This document shows positions 55,372 to 64,000 of a DNA stretch of 64,000 nt, piece by piece. The translations under genes were made by a program, and so were the position numbers. This stretch comes from Maylandia zebra (Eukaryota; Chordata; Actinopteri; Cichliformes; Cichlidae), in assembly GCF_041146795.1 (NCBI RefSeq), contig NC_135184.1, positions 4,117,967 through 4,181,966 on the forward strand, read 5' to 3'. The notes under the pieces are model-generated. The model was not told the DNA's origin. It searched no databases and was given only the letters and a program-made list of their open reading frames with translations. The first letter of the stretch is position 1. Every line of letters starts with the position of its first letter.

Positions 55372-58243
55372 TCTCAGCCTGTGGAGATATGGGACTGCCA
55401 CTGATGCAGAATCTCATCTCAGTGTAACTGAGCATTAAGGTCCAATGATGACAACCCTTGTTTTTCCAGTGAGGGGGATGTAGTCCCAGTCTTCCATATC
55501 CTCTTGCATACCTTTATTTCAAATCTACTGGAGCCAGCCCACAAAATGATTAATTTTAGATATGGTGCGGTTGTGTATGTGTTGTGTGTCAGGTATAATG
55601 TCAATGAGAGGACTTGAAACGGCTCGCATTTGATTATTAATGCAGGCGTTGCATTAAGGCCTAGTGTAAAATAGCAGAGAATCATGGCCTCTAGTAAACA
55701 TCAAGAATATAAATACAGAGCTGAGAATGAGCCTGTTTCTCCTTCAAAGTACCATTGATAAAATATAATATCCAACCTTAAAACATTAAAAATGTTTTGT
55801 AGGAAAACCAACCCAAATGCAGGACTCAAAAAACAGGCAGGAGTAACAAAAACCTAACATTTAATTAGGTCAGCAACCAGCTTTCAAAATGAAACACACT
55901 GAAACTTGATAGAAACCCATAGCGGAAGGCTAGGGGGGGGAAAAAAACAAAAACAAAAAAAGAACTATATTTTAAAAAAAATTAGCTGGAACACAAAGAA
56001 GAAAAAGAAACTCAAGTAATGATTACAATAAAACAAAAGCATAAAAATAACAAAAATGTTTTAAACAATAACAAAACTCCAAGACTAAAGCACAACCCCC
56101 CCCCCAAAATTAACAAAATATTAAAGACAATTTCAGTTCAGTTCAGTTCATTTTTATTTCAAACATTTCAAACATGTGCCTTCACAATCATTACAAAATA
56201 TCATTCCATTATTTGTTTGAAAAGGAGTAGGCTGAAGTATTTACTTATTTGTCCCTACCCCCTCAAGTTTTACCTCTCATTCATTTAAATTTTTTTTGTC
56301 TTAAATTAAACAAACAACATATGAAACATATAAACATATGAAGTAAAACAAAACATAACATACATAAATCAAAAACAAGAAATTAGCAAGCCCCACCACA
56401 GTATAGTTTCTTTCATATGAAAAATACAGAATGTGTATATTTGCATACAAACGAAAATCCTTTACAAACAGTTAATCTCAGTGAAAGAAACATTTAAGTC
56501 CTCGTTGTCGTAAAAAGTTAATTTTATCACCACTTGATTATTTCAGTGGATGAAACTTTAAAGCACTGCAGAGGAAAGTTATTTAATATAAGACAACTGG
56601 TCATATCATATGCTAATCATCAGGCTAAATATGACAAAAGTGCTTATTTGAAGACCAAAAGCAATGACAAACCATATAAACATATTAAACATCTTTTACC
56701 ATTACACTTTCATGCAGTTTAACTGTAAACCTGCAGCTACACTACGCAAATGTCTCGTCACCAGAAGTGTTTCATGAAATCTTTAAACTTTAAAGATAAA
56801 TAACATACTAAGCACATCGCTAAGAACACAATAAACACCACAACACATTCAGTGACCTGAAAGTCTCGTCTGTCTCTTGCTAGTGGAGCTTTTCCTTGAT
56901 CTGTTGCTTAGCCGGGCAGCTTTTTAGTTTACAGCATCAATAAGTACGCATAATTTACTTACTGCGCATAAGCGTAGATATACACATTATAACAGATGGA
57001 CTCCTATGTTGTTGTAAGCCGTTTGACATTTCTTAGTTGCCCTCCATCCTCAGCTGGAGTAAATGATCGAGTCCATTCACCAACCGCACCATGCTTTGCT
57101 TAGAATGTCTGGATTTTTAATAAACTCATATTAACTTTAAGAGTCATGTTTTTGTCAAACCATGTGAAGGACCGAAATTTCATTTGACAATCAGGTGCCA
57201 TGTTACAAATCATGTTGCTTGTCAATACTGCACTACAACTTCCATAAGCGTACATATTTATTTACCAGCCCAGAGACATTATACACACCTCCTGCCGTCA
57301 AGCCATTTGTAATGAAATACAGGTTAGCCATTTAAAAAAATAAATAAATAAAAATGATACAATACAGAAGAAAAACTGGAAAAAACCCTCAAAGAATCAA
57401 ATCTTTACTATGAAAAACAAAACTAAACAAAAATGAACATTTGTTTAAGCTTTTTTTCCTTTTTAAAACAACAAAGCTATTTAGTGAATCAACTTTAAGG
57501 ACATAATTCTACAATTAATTTTTGTGTATTATCTCTACAGGCTAAAAATATCATTTCTAGATTTAAAAACAAACAAACAAAAGGCTTTCCCTACAATTCC
57601 TAAAAGAGTAAGCCAGTATTAGAATATATGAGATCATTTTTTCCTCACAGGTGTTGCACTGATTTGGCGTCTCACCGGTGCAGGCTGTGCTATGAACACA
57701 GTGCTAAAAATCTAAAGGATGACATTTTCAACCAGTATGATTTCTCATGTGTCTTTTTAACTGCGTTTTCTGCTTGAATGTTTTCCCACATGTGCTACAA
57801 AAATGTGACTTCTCGCCCGTGTGAATTCTCATCTGTGCTTTCAATCCAAATGAGTATCTATATCTTTTGCCACGGGGGCCAGACGATAATGGCTTCTCAC
57901 CTGTGTGAATTTTCATGTGAGTTTTCAAGTGTATCATTTGACTGAAGCTTCTCTCACATATGGTGCAAACATATGGCTTCTCACCTGTGTGAATTCGTGT
58001 GTGTTTTCGGAATCCTGATAAGTCCCTGAATGTTTTTCCACAGATGCTACAAGAATATGGCTTTTCACCTGTGTGAATTCTAGTGTGAGTTTTGAACGAT
58101 TTTAAATCTCTAAAACGTTTCCCACAAGTACTGCAAGAATACGGTTTCTCACCAGTGTGAATTCTCATGTGAACTTTGAATGCAGATGAGAAACTAAATT
58201 TGTTTCCACAGACACTACAACAATAAGGCTTCTCACCTGTGTG
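55372..58243. repeat. Segmental duplication, copy 2 (E locus)
   Basis: Partner of 43548-47410. It lacks the L2 insertion of copy 1 and has its own 309-bp insertion at 56134-56442. Identity elsewhere is very high: in the zinc-finger part I see only a few substitutions over ~500 bases. Confidence 0.92.
56134..56442. mobile_element. Retroposon insertion private to copy 2
   Basis: Absent from copy 1 (empty site at 44316/44317). Begins CAGTTCAGTTCAGTTCA and contains AAAAGGAGTAGGCTGAAGTA, a 3'-tail motif of fish L2-like elements in reverse orientation. A 4-bp ATTT occurs at both edges as a possible target duplication. Confidence 0.8.
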
Positions 58244-58722
58244 AACTCTCTGGTGTTCATTTAGTCCAGATTTAAAATGAAAGACTTTTCCACAAGTTTC
58301 ACATTTTAAACACTTTTTGAATGTGTTTGTTGTATACTGGCCCTCTGAGCCGGGAGACTCATCTGCTCCCTCACCGCGAGGTTTCCTCTTTATCGGCTCT
58401 GCTCTTCTAGTTGATCCCAAATCCACATGCCTGCCTTCTTCCACATCTCGCCTCTGTGGTTCAGGTAAGTTATGAGAGAGAAACTGCTCACGCTTTGGTT
58501 CTGGCCTACACTGCTCATAAGTCTGAGTCACCATAAAGGTATCACTCTCCTGCTTCAGTGCAAACTGCTCTCCCTCCTGACTGATGCACAATTCCTCCGG
58601 TTCCTCTTTAATGTGTTGCGGCTCTGGGTGCTCCTGGCCCAGGCTGGAATACCTCTCCTGGTTACACACCTGATGGTCATGCAGACCCTCTTCTTCCTTA
58701 CAGTCGTGTTGTTGTGGGAGGT
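57728..58722 (-). CDS. C2H2 zinc-finger protein E, last coding exon
   Basis: Starts after AG at 58724-58723 in phase 1: D-L-P-Q-Q, acidic segment ([18 protein letters not shown]), basic patch (PIKRKPRGEG, possible nuclear signal), then seven finger units. Six are intact; the sixth unit ([18 protein letters not shown]) has lost both cysteines and its first histidine. The frame is open throughout. From the second finger to the stop it is virtually the same as locus D. With exon 61123-61375 the protein has 415 residues. Confidence 0.9.
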
Positions 58723-59529
58723 CTGAAGGGACAAATATGAAAACACATCTTTGGTTCTGGATGTCTGGATTCGGAGCAGTTGCAGTCATGGTACAAAAAA
58801 AACCCAGAATTACATATTAAATTAAAATAAAATGTTGTTAGCAGGTCTTAAATTAAGCAGATACAGTCTCAGATAATAAAAAGTAAACTTTATTAACTGA
58901 TCATCTTTACGTGTGACCACCTCTATAGCTTCTTTGGCATTTTCTGGACTGGAGGTTAAAGATGTGTGTGTTTGCAGATTGCAGAACATTCAAAATTTTA
59001 CAATTATTCCAAAACAGAAGCTTTACAAAATATTTGTTTCATAAAGTTTTCTACAACAGGATAAAATGCAGAATTAATTAAATGTTCATTAAAAATTACT
59101 CAGCAGCCTTTCATTGCCCCCTTTTCACAAGGAAAACTAGTTGATCTTTGCTGGTTTCAGACACTAAACACTTTGTCCGCTGACAATTTTAGACTCACAT
59201 CTCAAATTTGATAAGCATGTAAAGAAAATGTCATAGTAGTTATGGCTAATCTGAATGTTTTAACTTAGTTTGACACTGTATAGCGACATTAGCATACCTA
59301 CATTATCTAGTCTAGTTTTCAAGTGTATAAATACTCTGGGGCCAGAGTGTCTTGGCTAGATAAATTCAAAGACGAAACAGTAATCGCAGTACTAGGAGCA
59401 CAGTTAATGGGAAAAGTAAAATGCCATATTAAAGATCTAAATCAGGATTCTCTATAAAGGCCTCAGTCTTTCATATCATTGGCCCACTCGTCTTTACAGC
59501 AGTACTTCAGTTCACTGAGACTTACAGGC
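58723..59529. other. Intron of locus E, left part
   Basis: AT-rich; no gene recognised. Confidence 0.4.
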
Positions 59530-60580
59530 TTTGCTTGTATGCGCTCCCTCAAGGTCCTACCACAACATTTTAATAACATTGGGTCTGGGCCATTGCAACA
59601 CTGTGACCGTTTTCTTTTCAGCCATTCTGTTGTAGATTTGGTGGTGTGATTGGGATCATTGTCCTGTTATATGATTCATTCTCCTCCAAATTTTATTAAT
59701 TAGAAAGACCGTTTCAAATTTGACTCTACAGGGTGGGCCATTGTTTTTCTTGTGACATTACCAATAAGTTTGATGTGTCACATGGCCCTCTTCCTATTGA
59801 AAAAACAAAAGTTGTATCCAAGATGGCCGACTTCTAAATGGCCACCACCCATCGTGAGGAGTTTGCCCCCTCACATATACTAATGTGCCACAAACAGGAC
59901 TTTAATATCACCAACCATTCCCATGTTATTACGGTGTATCCACATAAATGGCCCACCCTGTACAATACTTTGTTATGGTCCTGTAGCTGGAAAACAAGCC
60001 CAAATCATCACCCATCCACTACTGTGCAAAAGAAGTGGTATGAGGGCTTTTGTAAAATATGGTGCTGTGTATTATAGCAAACCCCTCCACTTCTTTCCCC
60101 TATTCTGTCCAAAGGACATTGCTCTAGACATCTTGTGGTTTATTCAGATTGAACACTGCAAACCTAAGCCATGCTGCCATGTTCTTTTTGGGGGCGAGAT
60201 TAGCTTTTCTCCTGGCAACTCTTCCAAACAACCCCAATTTTTTTTAGTCTTTTACTAATTGTACTGTCATGAACTTTAACATGCCAACTAAGGCCTTTAC
60301 AGTCTGGGATGCATCTCTTGAATTTCTTGCAATTTCATTGACCATTGAGATGTATTTGCTAGGCTATCAATAACTGGAAAGAATGGCAGCTACCTTGAAT
60401 GTTTTCCACTTGTGACTAATCTTTCTCATTGTAGAATGATGGACTCCAAATTGTTTAATGACCTTTTCCATATGAGTAGACAACAGCTGCTTGCGTAGGA
60501 TCATTGCCAATGTCTTTTCTAATACTACAGCTGCCACTTTAACTGATTTTTTTTGTACCACCTCAGCTGGATCCTTTGAA
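59530..60580. mobile_element. Dispersed non-coding DNA transposon remnant
   Basis: GGGCCATTGCAACACTGTGA, GGGATCATTGTCCTGTTATA, AACAAGCCCAAATCATCACC and TAATTGTACTGTCATGAACT are recognisable parts of an abundant teleost repeat in the usual order. Broken by the MITE at 59729-59960. Superfamily uncertain. Confidence 0.55.
59729..59960. mobile_element. MITE with TA target sites, nested
   Basis: CAGGGTGGGCCAT (59729-59741) and its perfect complement ATGGCCCACCCTG (59948-59960) bound 232 bp. TA flanks both sides (59727-59728, 59961-59962), so it is a Tc1/mariner-type miniature element. It splits the older repeat around it. Confidence 0.85.
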
Positions 60581-61005
60581 GAAAAGTAAGTTCACTCAGA
60601 GTCCGTCTCAAATTACAGAGGTCCTTCTGGGCTGAGCCTAGAAACCCGCTGGAACAAGCTCATTTCCACAAATATGCCGACATTTAGAGGAGATGTTGAA
60701 AATTTATGTTTTTACTGAGGTAGTATTCTGTAGCATTTTATTTTTGTCTCCTGGTGCCTTTGTGAGCTCTTTTCGCAAGCAGTCATACTTGCAAATGACT
60801 GACATCCCAGTTTGTTTACTTGGATTTGTTGAAGCATCACTTTCACTTGTTTTGGTCATATACTTATCATGTTTATATTCATTTTATTTAAAAGAGAGTG
60901 CATATTAATGAATATGCCAAATTTAGCTATACAGGCTAATTTTCATCTGCACTCTTTAGTTTGTTGGTGCTTTCTTCAGGTTTGTGGTGTTTCACCATGA
61001 CAGTT

Positions 61006-61008
<3 letters not shown>
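60581..61008. other. No gene recognised
   Basis: Intron of locus E; AT-rich, open frame 60693-60908 without a recognisable domain. Confidence 0.4.

Positions 61009-61096
<88 letters not shown>
61009..61096. repeat. (TG)n(GA)n microsatellite
   Basis: About 37 TG units followed by about seven GA units, in the intron directly downstream of the locus E 5' exon. The HTHTHT open frames across it are artefacts. Confidence 0.95.
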
Positions 61097-61097
<1 letters not shown>

Positions 61098-61122
61098 TGA
61101 TCTCTAAAGCACAGCTGCACAC

Positions 61123-61375
61123 CTGATCTGTGTAATGAATTTCTTTCAGGACTCCAGATGACATCCAGCAGCCTGAGGCGCTCTTCCCCGGTCCAGAAAA
61201 TGATGCCATCGGCCTCCTGTTTCACTACAAGCTGCTCTCCTGCCTGAGCGATGCAGAGTTCCTCCTGTTCCTCTTTAATCGGTGGAAGATCAGGATTCTC
61301 CTGGTCCACACTGGAGCTCCTCTCCTGGTTACAGACCTGCTGATCATCACAAACTTCTTTGTCCTTAGACTTCAT
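61123..61375 (-). CDS. Zinc-finger protein E, 5' coding exon
   Basis: Reads MKSKDKEVCDDQQVCNQERS, the acidic module (LPPIKEEQEELCIAQAGEQL), and RLRLLDVIWSPERNSLHRS, ending G|GTGTGC (GT at 61122-61121) in phase 1. Splice acceptor AG at 61392-61391. The donor is followed within ~25 bases by a (TC)n(AC)n microsatellite in the transcript, which could affect splicing. ATG at 61375, as in the other three shifted copies. Confidence 0.75.
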
Positions 61376-61471
61376 GTTGCTGTGGGATGTCTTGATGAAC
61401 AAAGTGACACAAGAAAAAGTTACTAATGTGATGACAGGAAAACAGATCTGAGCAAATACATTCCAGCAAAT

Positions 61472-61502
<31 letters not shown>
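61472..61502. repeat. (AAT)n microsatellite
   Basis: About ten AAT units, immediately before the dispersed repeat at 61503. Confidence 0.9.
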
Positions 61503-61504
<2 letters not shown>

Positions 61505-61614
61505 GATTGCATTTATATAGCGCTTTACAATTCCACTATTCAGTCACTCTCACATTCACACACTGGTGGAGGCAGCTACAGTTGTAGCCACAGCTGCCCT
61601 GGGGCAGACTGACT
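61503..61614 (+). mobile_element. Dispersed short fish repeat, copy 2
   Basis: TTTATATAGCGCTTTACAAT ... CACACTGGTG and TAGCCACAGCTGCCCTGGGG match the 41745-41890 copy, same orientation, slightly shorter. Confidence 0.65.
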
Positions 61615-61768
61615 GTTTCTATTAAGGAACAACTTCAGAATATCAAAAATTCCCCAGAAGCTTTTGCTTTTTCACAAACAGATACTATTACACTGGTTAC
61701 TTACATCCAAACAAACTTTCAACCATAAAAATTACATTTAAATCAACAATGACACTTTTTTTTTTTTA

Positions 61769-61842
61769 ATCAAAAGCTTGTTCGATAAAGGACTAGGCCT
61801 AATTAGCCAACTCTTTAATTCAGATGGTTGCCTGCTTTCATA
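61769..61842. repeat. Direct repeat, unit 1
   Basis: CAAAAGCTTGTTCGATAAAG ... GCCTAATTAGCCAACTC; matches 62823-62893 with ~90% identity. The pair flanks the Penelope-like fragments. Confidence 0.75.
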
Positions 61843-62104
61843 TTCAGAATTTGTCCTTTTACCAAACATGTGATACCAAAATAATATGCAAATGTTTGCG
61901 ATGCAAGTCCAGATTGTGCAGTGAGACATTTAGTATTTGCAGCACAGATGGAAACTACATCACACCACCCTTTGATCCCGGCTCTCCCACGACTGTGTCT
62001 TTAATCAGCAACAAAGCATCAACAGAATAATCAGAAACAAAAAAAAAAAAAAAATTATTTTACCCAGAAAGTTCTTACTGACCAACAAATTAAAAGAGGT
62101 GACA

Positions 62105-62600
62105 TTTAACACCATTAAACGTTACCTCACAGTGACCAGACTTGTTTACATTTCTTTTATCCGACAAGCTTCTCTAGTTCTAAAACCTAATGGTGAAGAA
62201 ACCCGGGTATTTCAACTCTAGTGGGAGGTGTCCCTTAGGAACTTGACCCACTATTGATTATGTGAAAAAGGGCGTAGGTCATTATCAGCAGAATTTTCAT
62301 TTAAAACCATTGTAAGATCTGCCCTCACCCCATTATGGCCTTTTGAGATCAACTGATGCAAGATGTGAGTGGGCCCTGAGGTGCCTGAAGTGATCTTAAA
62401 ACTGTATTGTAGGTGCAGACGGTTGATGTCGTAAGCCACCCCCTCTGTTCAAGGATGGCAACAATGGAATCCTCGAAAGAGCGACCTTTGACCTTTAGAT
62501 GCTGATGTACACCCAAGTCTTGTCTTGTCAATGTGGCTCTTCTATGCTGTGCCATGCATTTATGGAGTGGCTGCTGCACTGCATCGCATGCACCATGTTG
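62105..62600 (-). pseudogene. Penelope-like fragment, minus orientation
   Basis: Minus-strand MAQHRRATLTRQDLGVHQHL and KVKGRSFEDSIVAILEQRGW match the part after the GIY-YIG motif in the copy at 18438-20805. The 3' end (about 62175, GAACTAGAGAAGCTTGTCGG) matches that element's terminal repeat. Frames are broken. Confidence 0.7.
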
Positions 62601-62604
62601 TTTT

Positions 62605-62680
62605 GTAAAGGAGCGTATGCGGTGCAGTGCAGTGAAGAGTGCTCAGACTTCTACATTGAAGAAACAAACTTTAAAATAAA
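62605..62680 (+). pseudogene. GIY-YIG fragment, plus orientation
   Basis: AYAVQCSEECSDFYIEET on the plus strand is the segment that should precede the 62105-62600 piece, but it lies in the opposite direction. The original YIG motif reads YIE. This shows an inversion within the element. Confidence 0.65.
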
Positions 62681-62822
62681 ATATTTGTAAGTTAAAATAA
62701 AAAGATCAAATAATGAAAACTCTGACAAGACTCAAACCTGTTTCTGTGACCACAAGCTAACATTCTCTTTCTGATACCACTAAGCAGCCCAACGGAGTCT
62801 CGAGTTTACTTAATACATCCTG

Positions 62823-62893
62823 TTCAAAAGCTTGGTTGATAAAAGACTGGGCCTAATTAGCCAACTCCTTAATTCAGATGGTCTCCTGCTCAG
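62823..62893. repeat. Direct repeat, unit 2
   Basis: TCAAAAGCTTGGTTGATAAA ... GCCTAATTAGCCAACTC, partner of 61769-61842. Confidence 0.75.
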
Positions 62894-63318
62894 TTTAACA
62901 CAGGCGGCTTCCTGCTCAATAAAACAAAACATCACTTTATTTTGTATATAATTAGCAACTGTGTTTTTCACTAGCTTAGACTGCTGGACGCTTGTGTTTA
63001 CACAGCGTCCAGCAGTCACAGAAGGTCTCATGATAGAAACAGACCAAAAATCATGTTAATTAATGAACCAAATTGGAATAATCTGTTTCCAGCAAGCTGT
63101 TCAGTGTGAAACGTGTGCTGCAGTCAGTTTACAGCTCTGAGCGGATCAGTGTTTCTTTAAATGTAACTGTACCCTTTAAAGAGAGAATTACAAAAAAATA
63201 ACTGAATGTCAGCCACTTAAGATGCCATCATGGAGATGTTTTAGTGGTGATTGTCTTAAAATAATCGATGATTACTGCGAAAAACAAATGATCATCTTAA
63301 ATAATCAAACATCAAGGG

Positions 63319-63370
<52 letters not shown>

Positions 63371-63969
63371 CACGGACACTGCTGTTCTAATTTATTGTAA
63401 AAAGTATAAACGAGTTCAAGGTATTGAGAACTTCATTCAGAAAACTAGTGATTTTAGTCATCAAGAAATAAACTGGTGATCCCTCTGCAGCCATACTGCC
63501 AACTACCATAAGAGCCCCCCTCTCCTCGCGGGGTCTTTAATCTAGTTAAATCACGTGATATACTCGCAGAAATTGATGAATCCACGGATGTAATCCGAAA
63601 CACGGACTGGAATAACTAAACCAATCTAGTTCAGGTAAAAACCAGCTAACCCGGAACACCTGCGTTTACATTCTGGTTTTCTGTTAACGGGTCCTGAATG
63701 CTGCTTCTGTTTCACTGTTTGGCCGTGAATGCGGTACACCGGCCTGCACACACACCGCATGGAGTCCGCAAGCACGAAGGTTTTCACTGCGATGTTTTAG
63801 TAAAGTCACTTTCTGCTGTGTCTCTCTGGATGTTTAGTGTTAAACGTTTACCTTTTAAAAAGACAGAAGCACTTGTGTGATTAGCTGCTCCCTGATTTTA
63901 GTCTGTTAGCATACAAGCTGCGCTCAGATCAGAGTGTCAGTTCAATGAGACCGTCACAGTTTCACAAAC
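62894..63969. other. Intron or flank upstream of locus E
   Basis: Contains an (AT)n tract and, from 63790, sequence homologous to the start of zinc-finger intron 1 in other loci. No gene recognised. Confidence 0.4.
63321..63365. repeat. (AT)n microsatellite
   Basis: About 22 AT units. Confidence 0.95.
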
Positions 63970-64000
63970 CTGCTTTGTGTGACTTTATCTCGGGTTTCCG
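63970..64000 (-). CDS. End of a zinc-finger exon 1, cut by window edge
   Basis: Minus strand reads RKPEIKSHKA then G|GTTTGTG in phase 1, the tail of an exon 1 like that of gene C. The flanking intron (63900-63960) is homologous to those at 10980-11060 and 32560-32620. Most of the exon lies outside the window, so whether it has a start codon is unknown. Probably the first exon of locus E. Confidence 0.6.

Noticed and set aside
60976..61209. Open frame with a histidine-threonine repeat
   Set aside because: Read-through of a (TG)n microsatellite beyond the splice donor of the locus E 5' exon.
3224..61375. KRAB, SCAN, BTB or cyprinid-type fish N-terminal domains on the zinc-finger proteins
   Set aside because: I looked at the N-terminal exons and see only the acidic modules and the MSSVQY-type helix; none of those domains is present.
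1..64000. tRNA, rRNA or other structured RNA genes
   Set aside because: I saw no cloverleaf with A and B boxes or other recognisable RNA gene; a dedicated covariance search was not possible.

Overview
The window looks like vertebrate, and specifically teleost, genomic DNA. It has split genes with GT-AG introns, C2H2 zinc-finger arrays joined by HTGEKP linkers, an intronless TRIM gene with a B30.2 domain, and a dense layer of fish-type repeats (Tc1/mariner, hAT-like and other MITEs, L2-type and endonuclease-bearing LINEs, a Penelope-like element). The zinc-finger N-terminal exons and the single-exon TRIM resemble families expanded in percomorph fish. A cichlid is my best guess, but that is inference.

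The backbone is a tandem array of five C2H2 zinc-finger loci, all on the minus strand, called A to E here. A: last exon 3224-4380, 5' coding exon 5210-5447, degenerate exon 1 at 11071-11216. B: 24565-25958 and 27265-27484, with an exon-1 scrap at 32866-32913. C: 36190-37079, 38325-38588 and 40593-40764, a complete three-exon gene. D: 46895-48035 (frameshifted), 51373-51607, exon-1 remnant 52662-52791. E: 57728-58722, 61123-61375, and the end of an exon 1 at 63970 running off the window. Each last exon starts in phase 1 with a D-L-x-Q-type acidic module (D-L-P-Q-Q in A, D and E; D-L-A-Q-Q in B; D-L-Q-H-Q in C) and then carries 7 to 12 fingers. The middle exons look like chimeras of that acidic module and the tail of exon 1. 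In four of five loci they have a one-base phase change that creates an internal start codon. No KRAB, SCAN or BTB domain is visible.

One intact TRIM gene (15028-16698; RING, two B-boxes, coiled coil, PRY-SPRY) lies between A and B. Broken TRIM copies lie at 12166-12656, 13314-13420, 14700-14830, 33060-33393 and 41095-41285, so zinc-finger and TRIM units have been duplicated and shuffled together.

The mobile-element layer includes: a Tc1/mariner copy with nested inverted repeats (1081-2577); an hAT-like element with an 8-bp target duplication (6219-7370); a Penelope-like element with a 13-bp target duplication (18438-20805); a large structure with ~1.2 kb inverted arms (28090-32322); a microsatellite-bounded LINE tail with a restriction-like endonuclease (42411-43378); and two L2-type reverse transcriptases (45061-46367 minus, 48880-50486 plus).

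A recent duplication or conversion links the D and E loci: 43548-47410 matches 55372-58243 almost exactly, apart from one private insertion in each copy. The zinc-finger proteins are presumably nuclear DNA binders and the TRIM a cytoplasmic ubiquitin ligase. I see no evidence of operon-like or shared regulation; the common feature is birth-and-death expansion.
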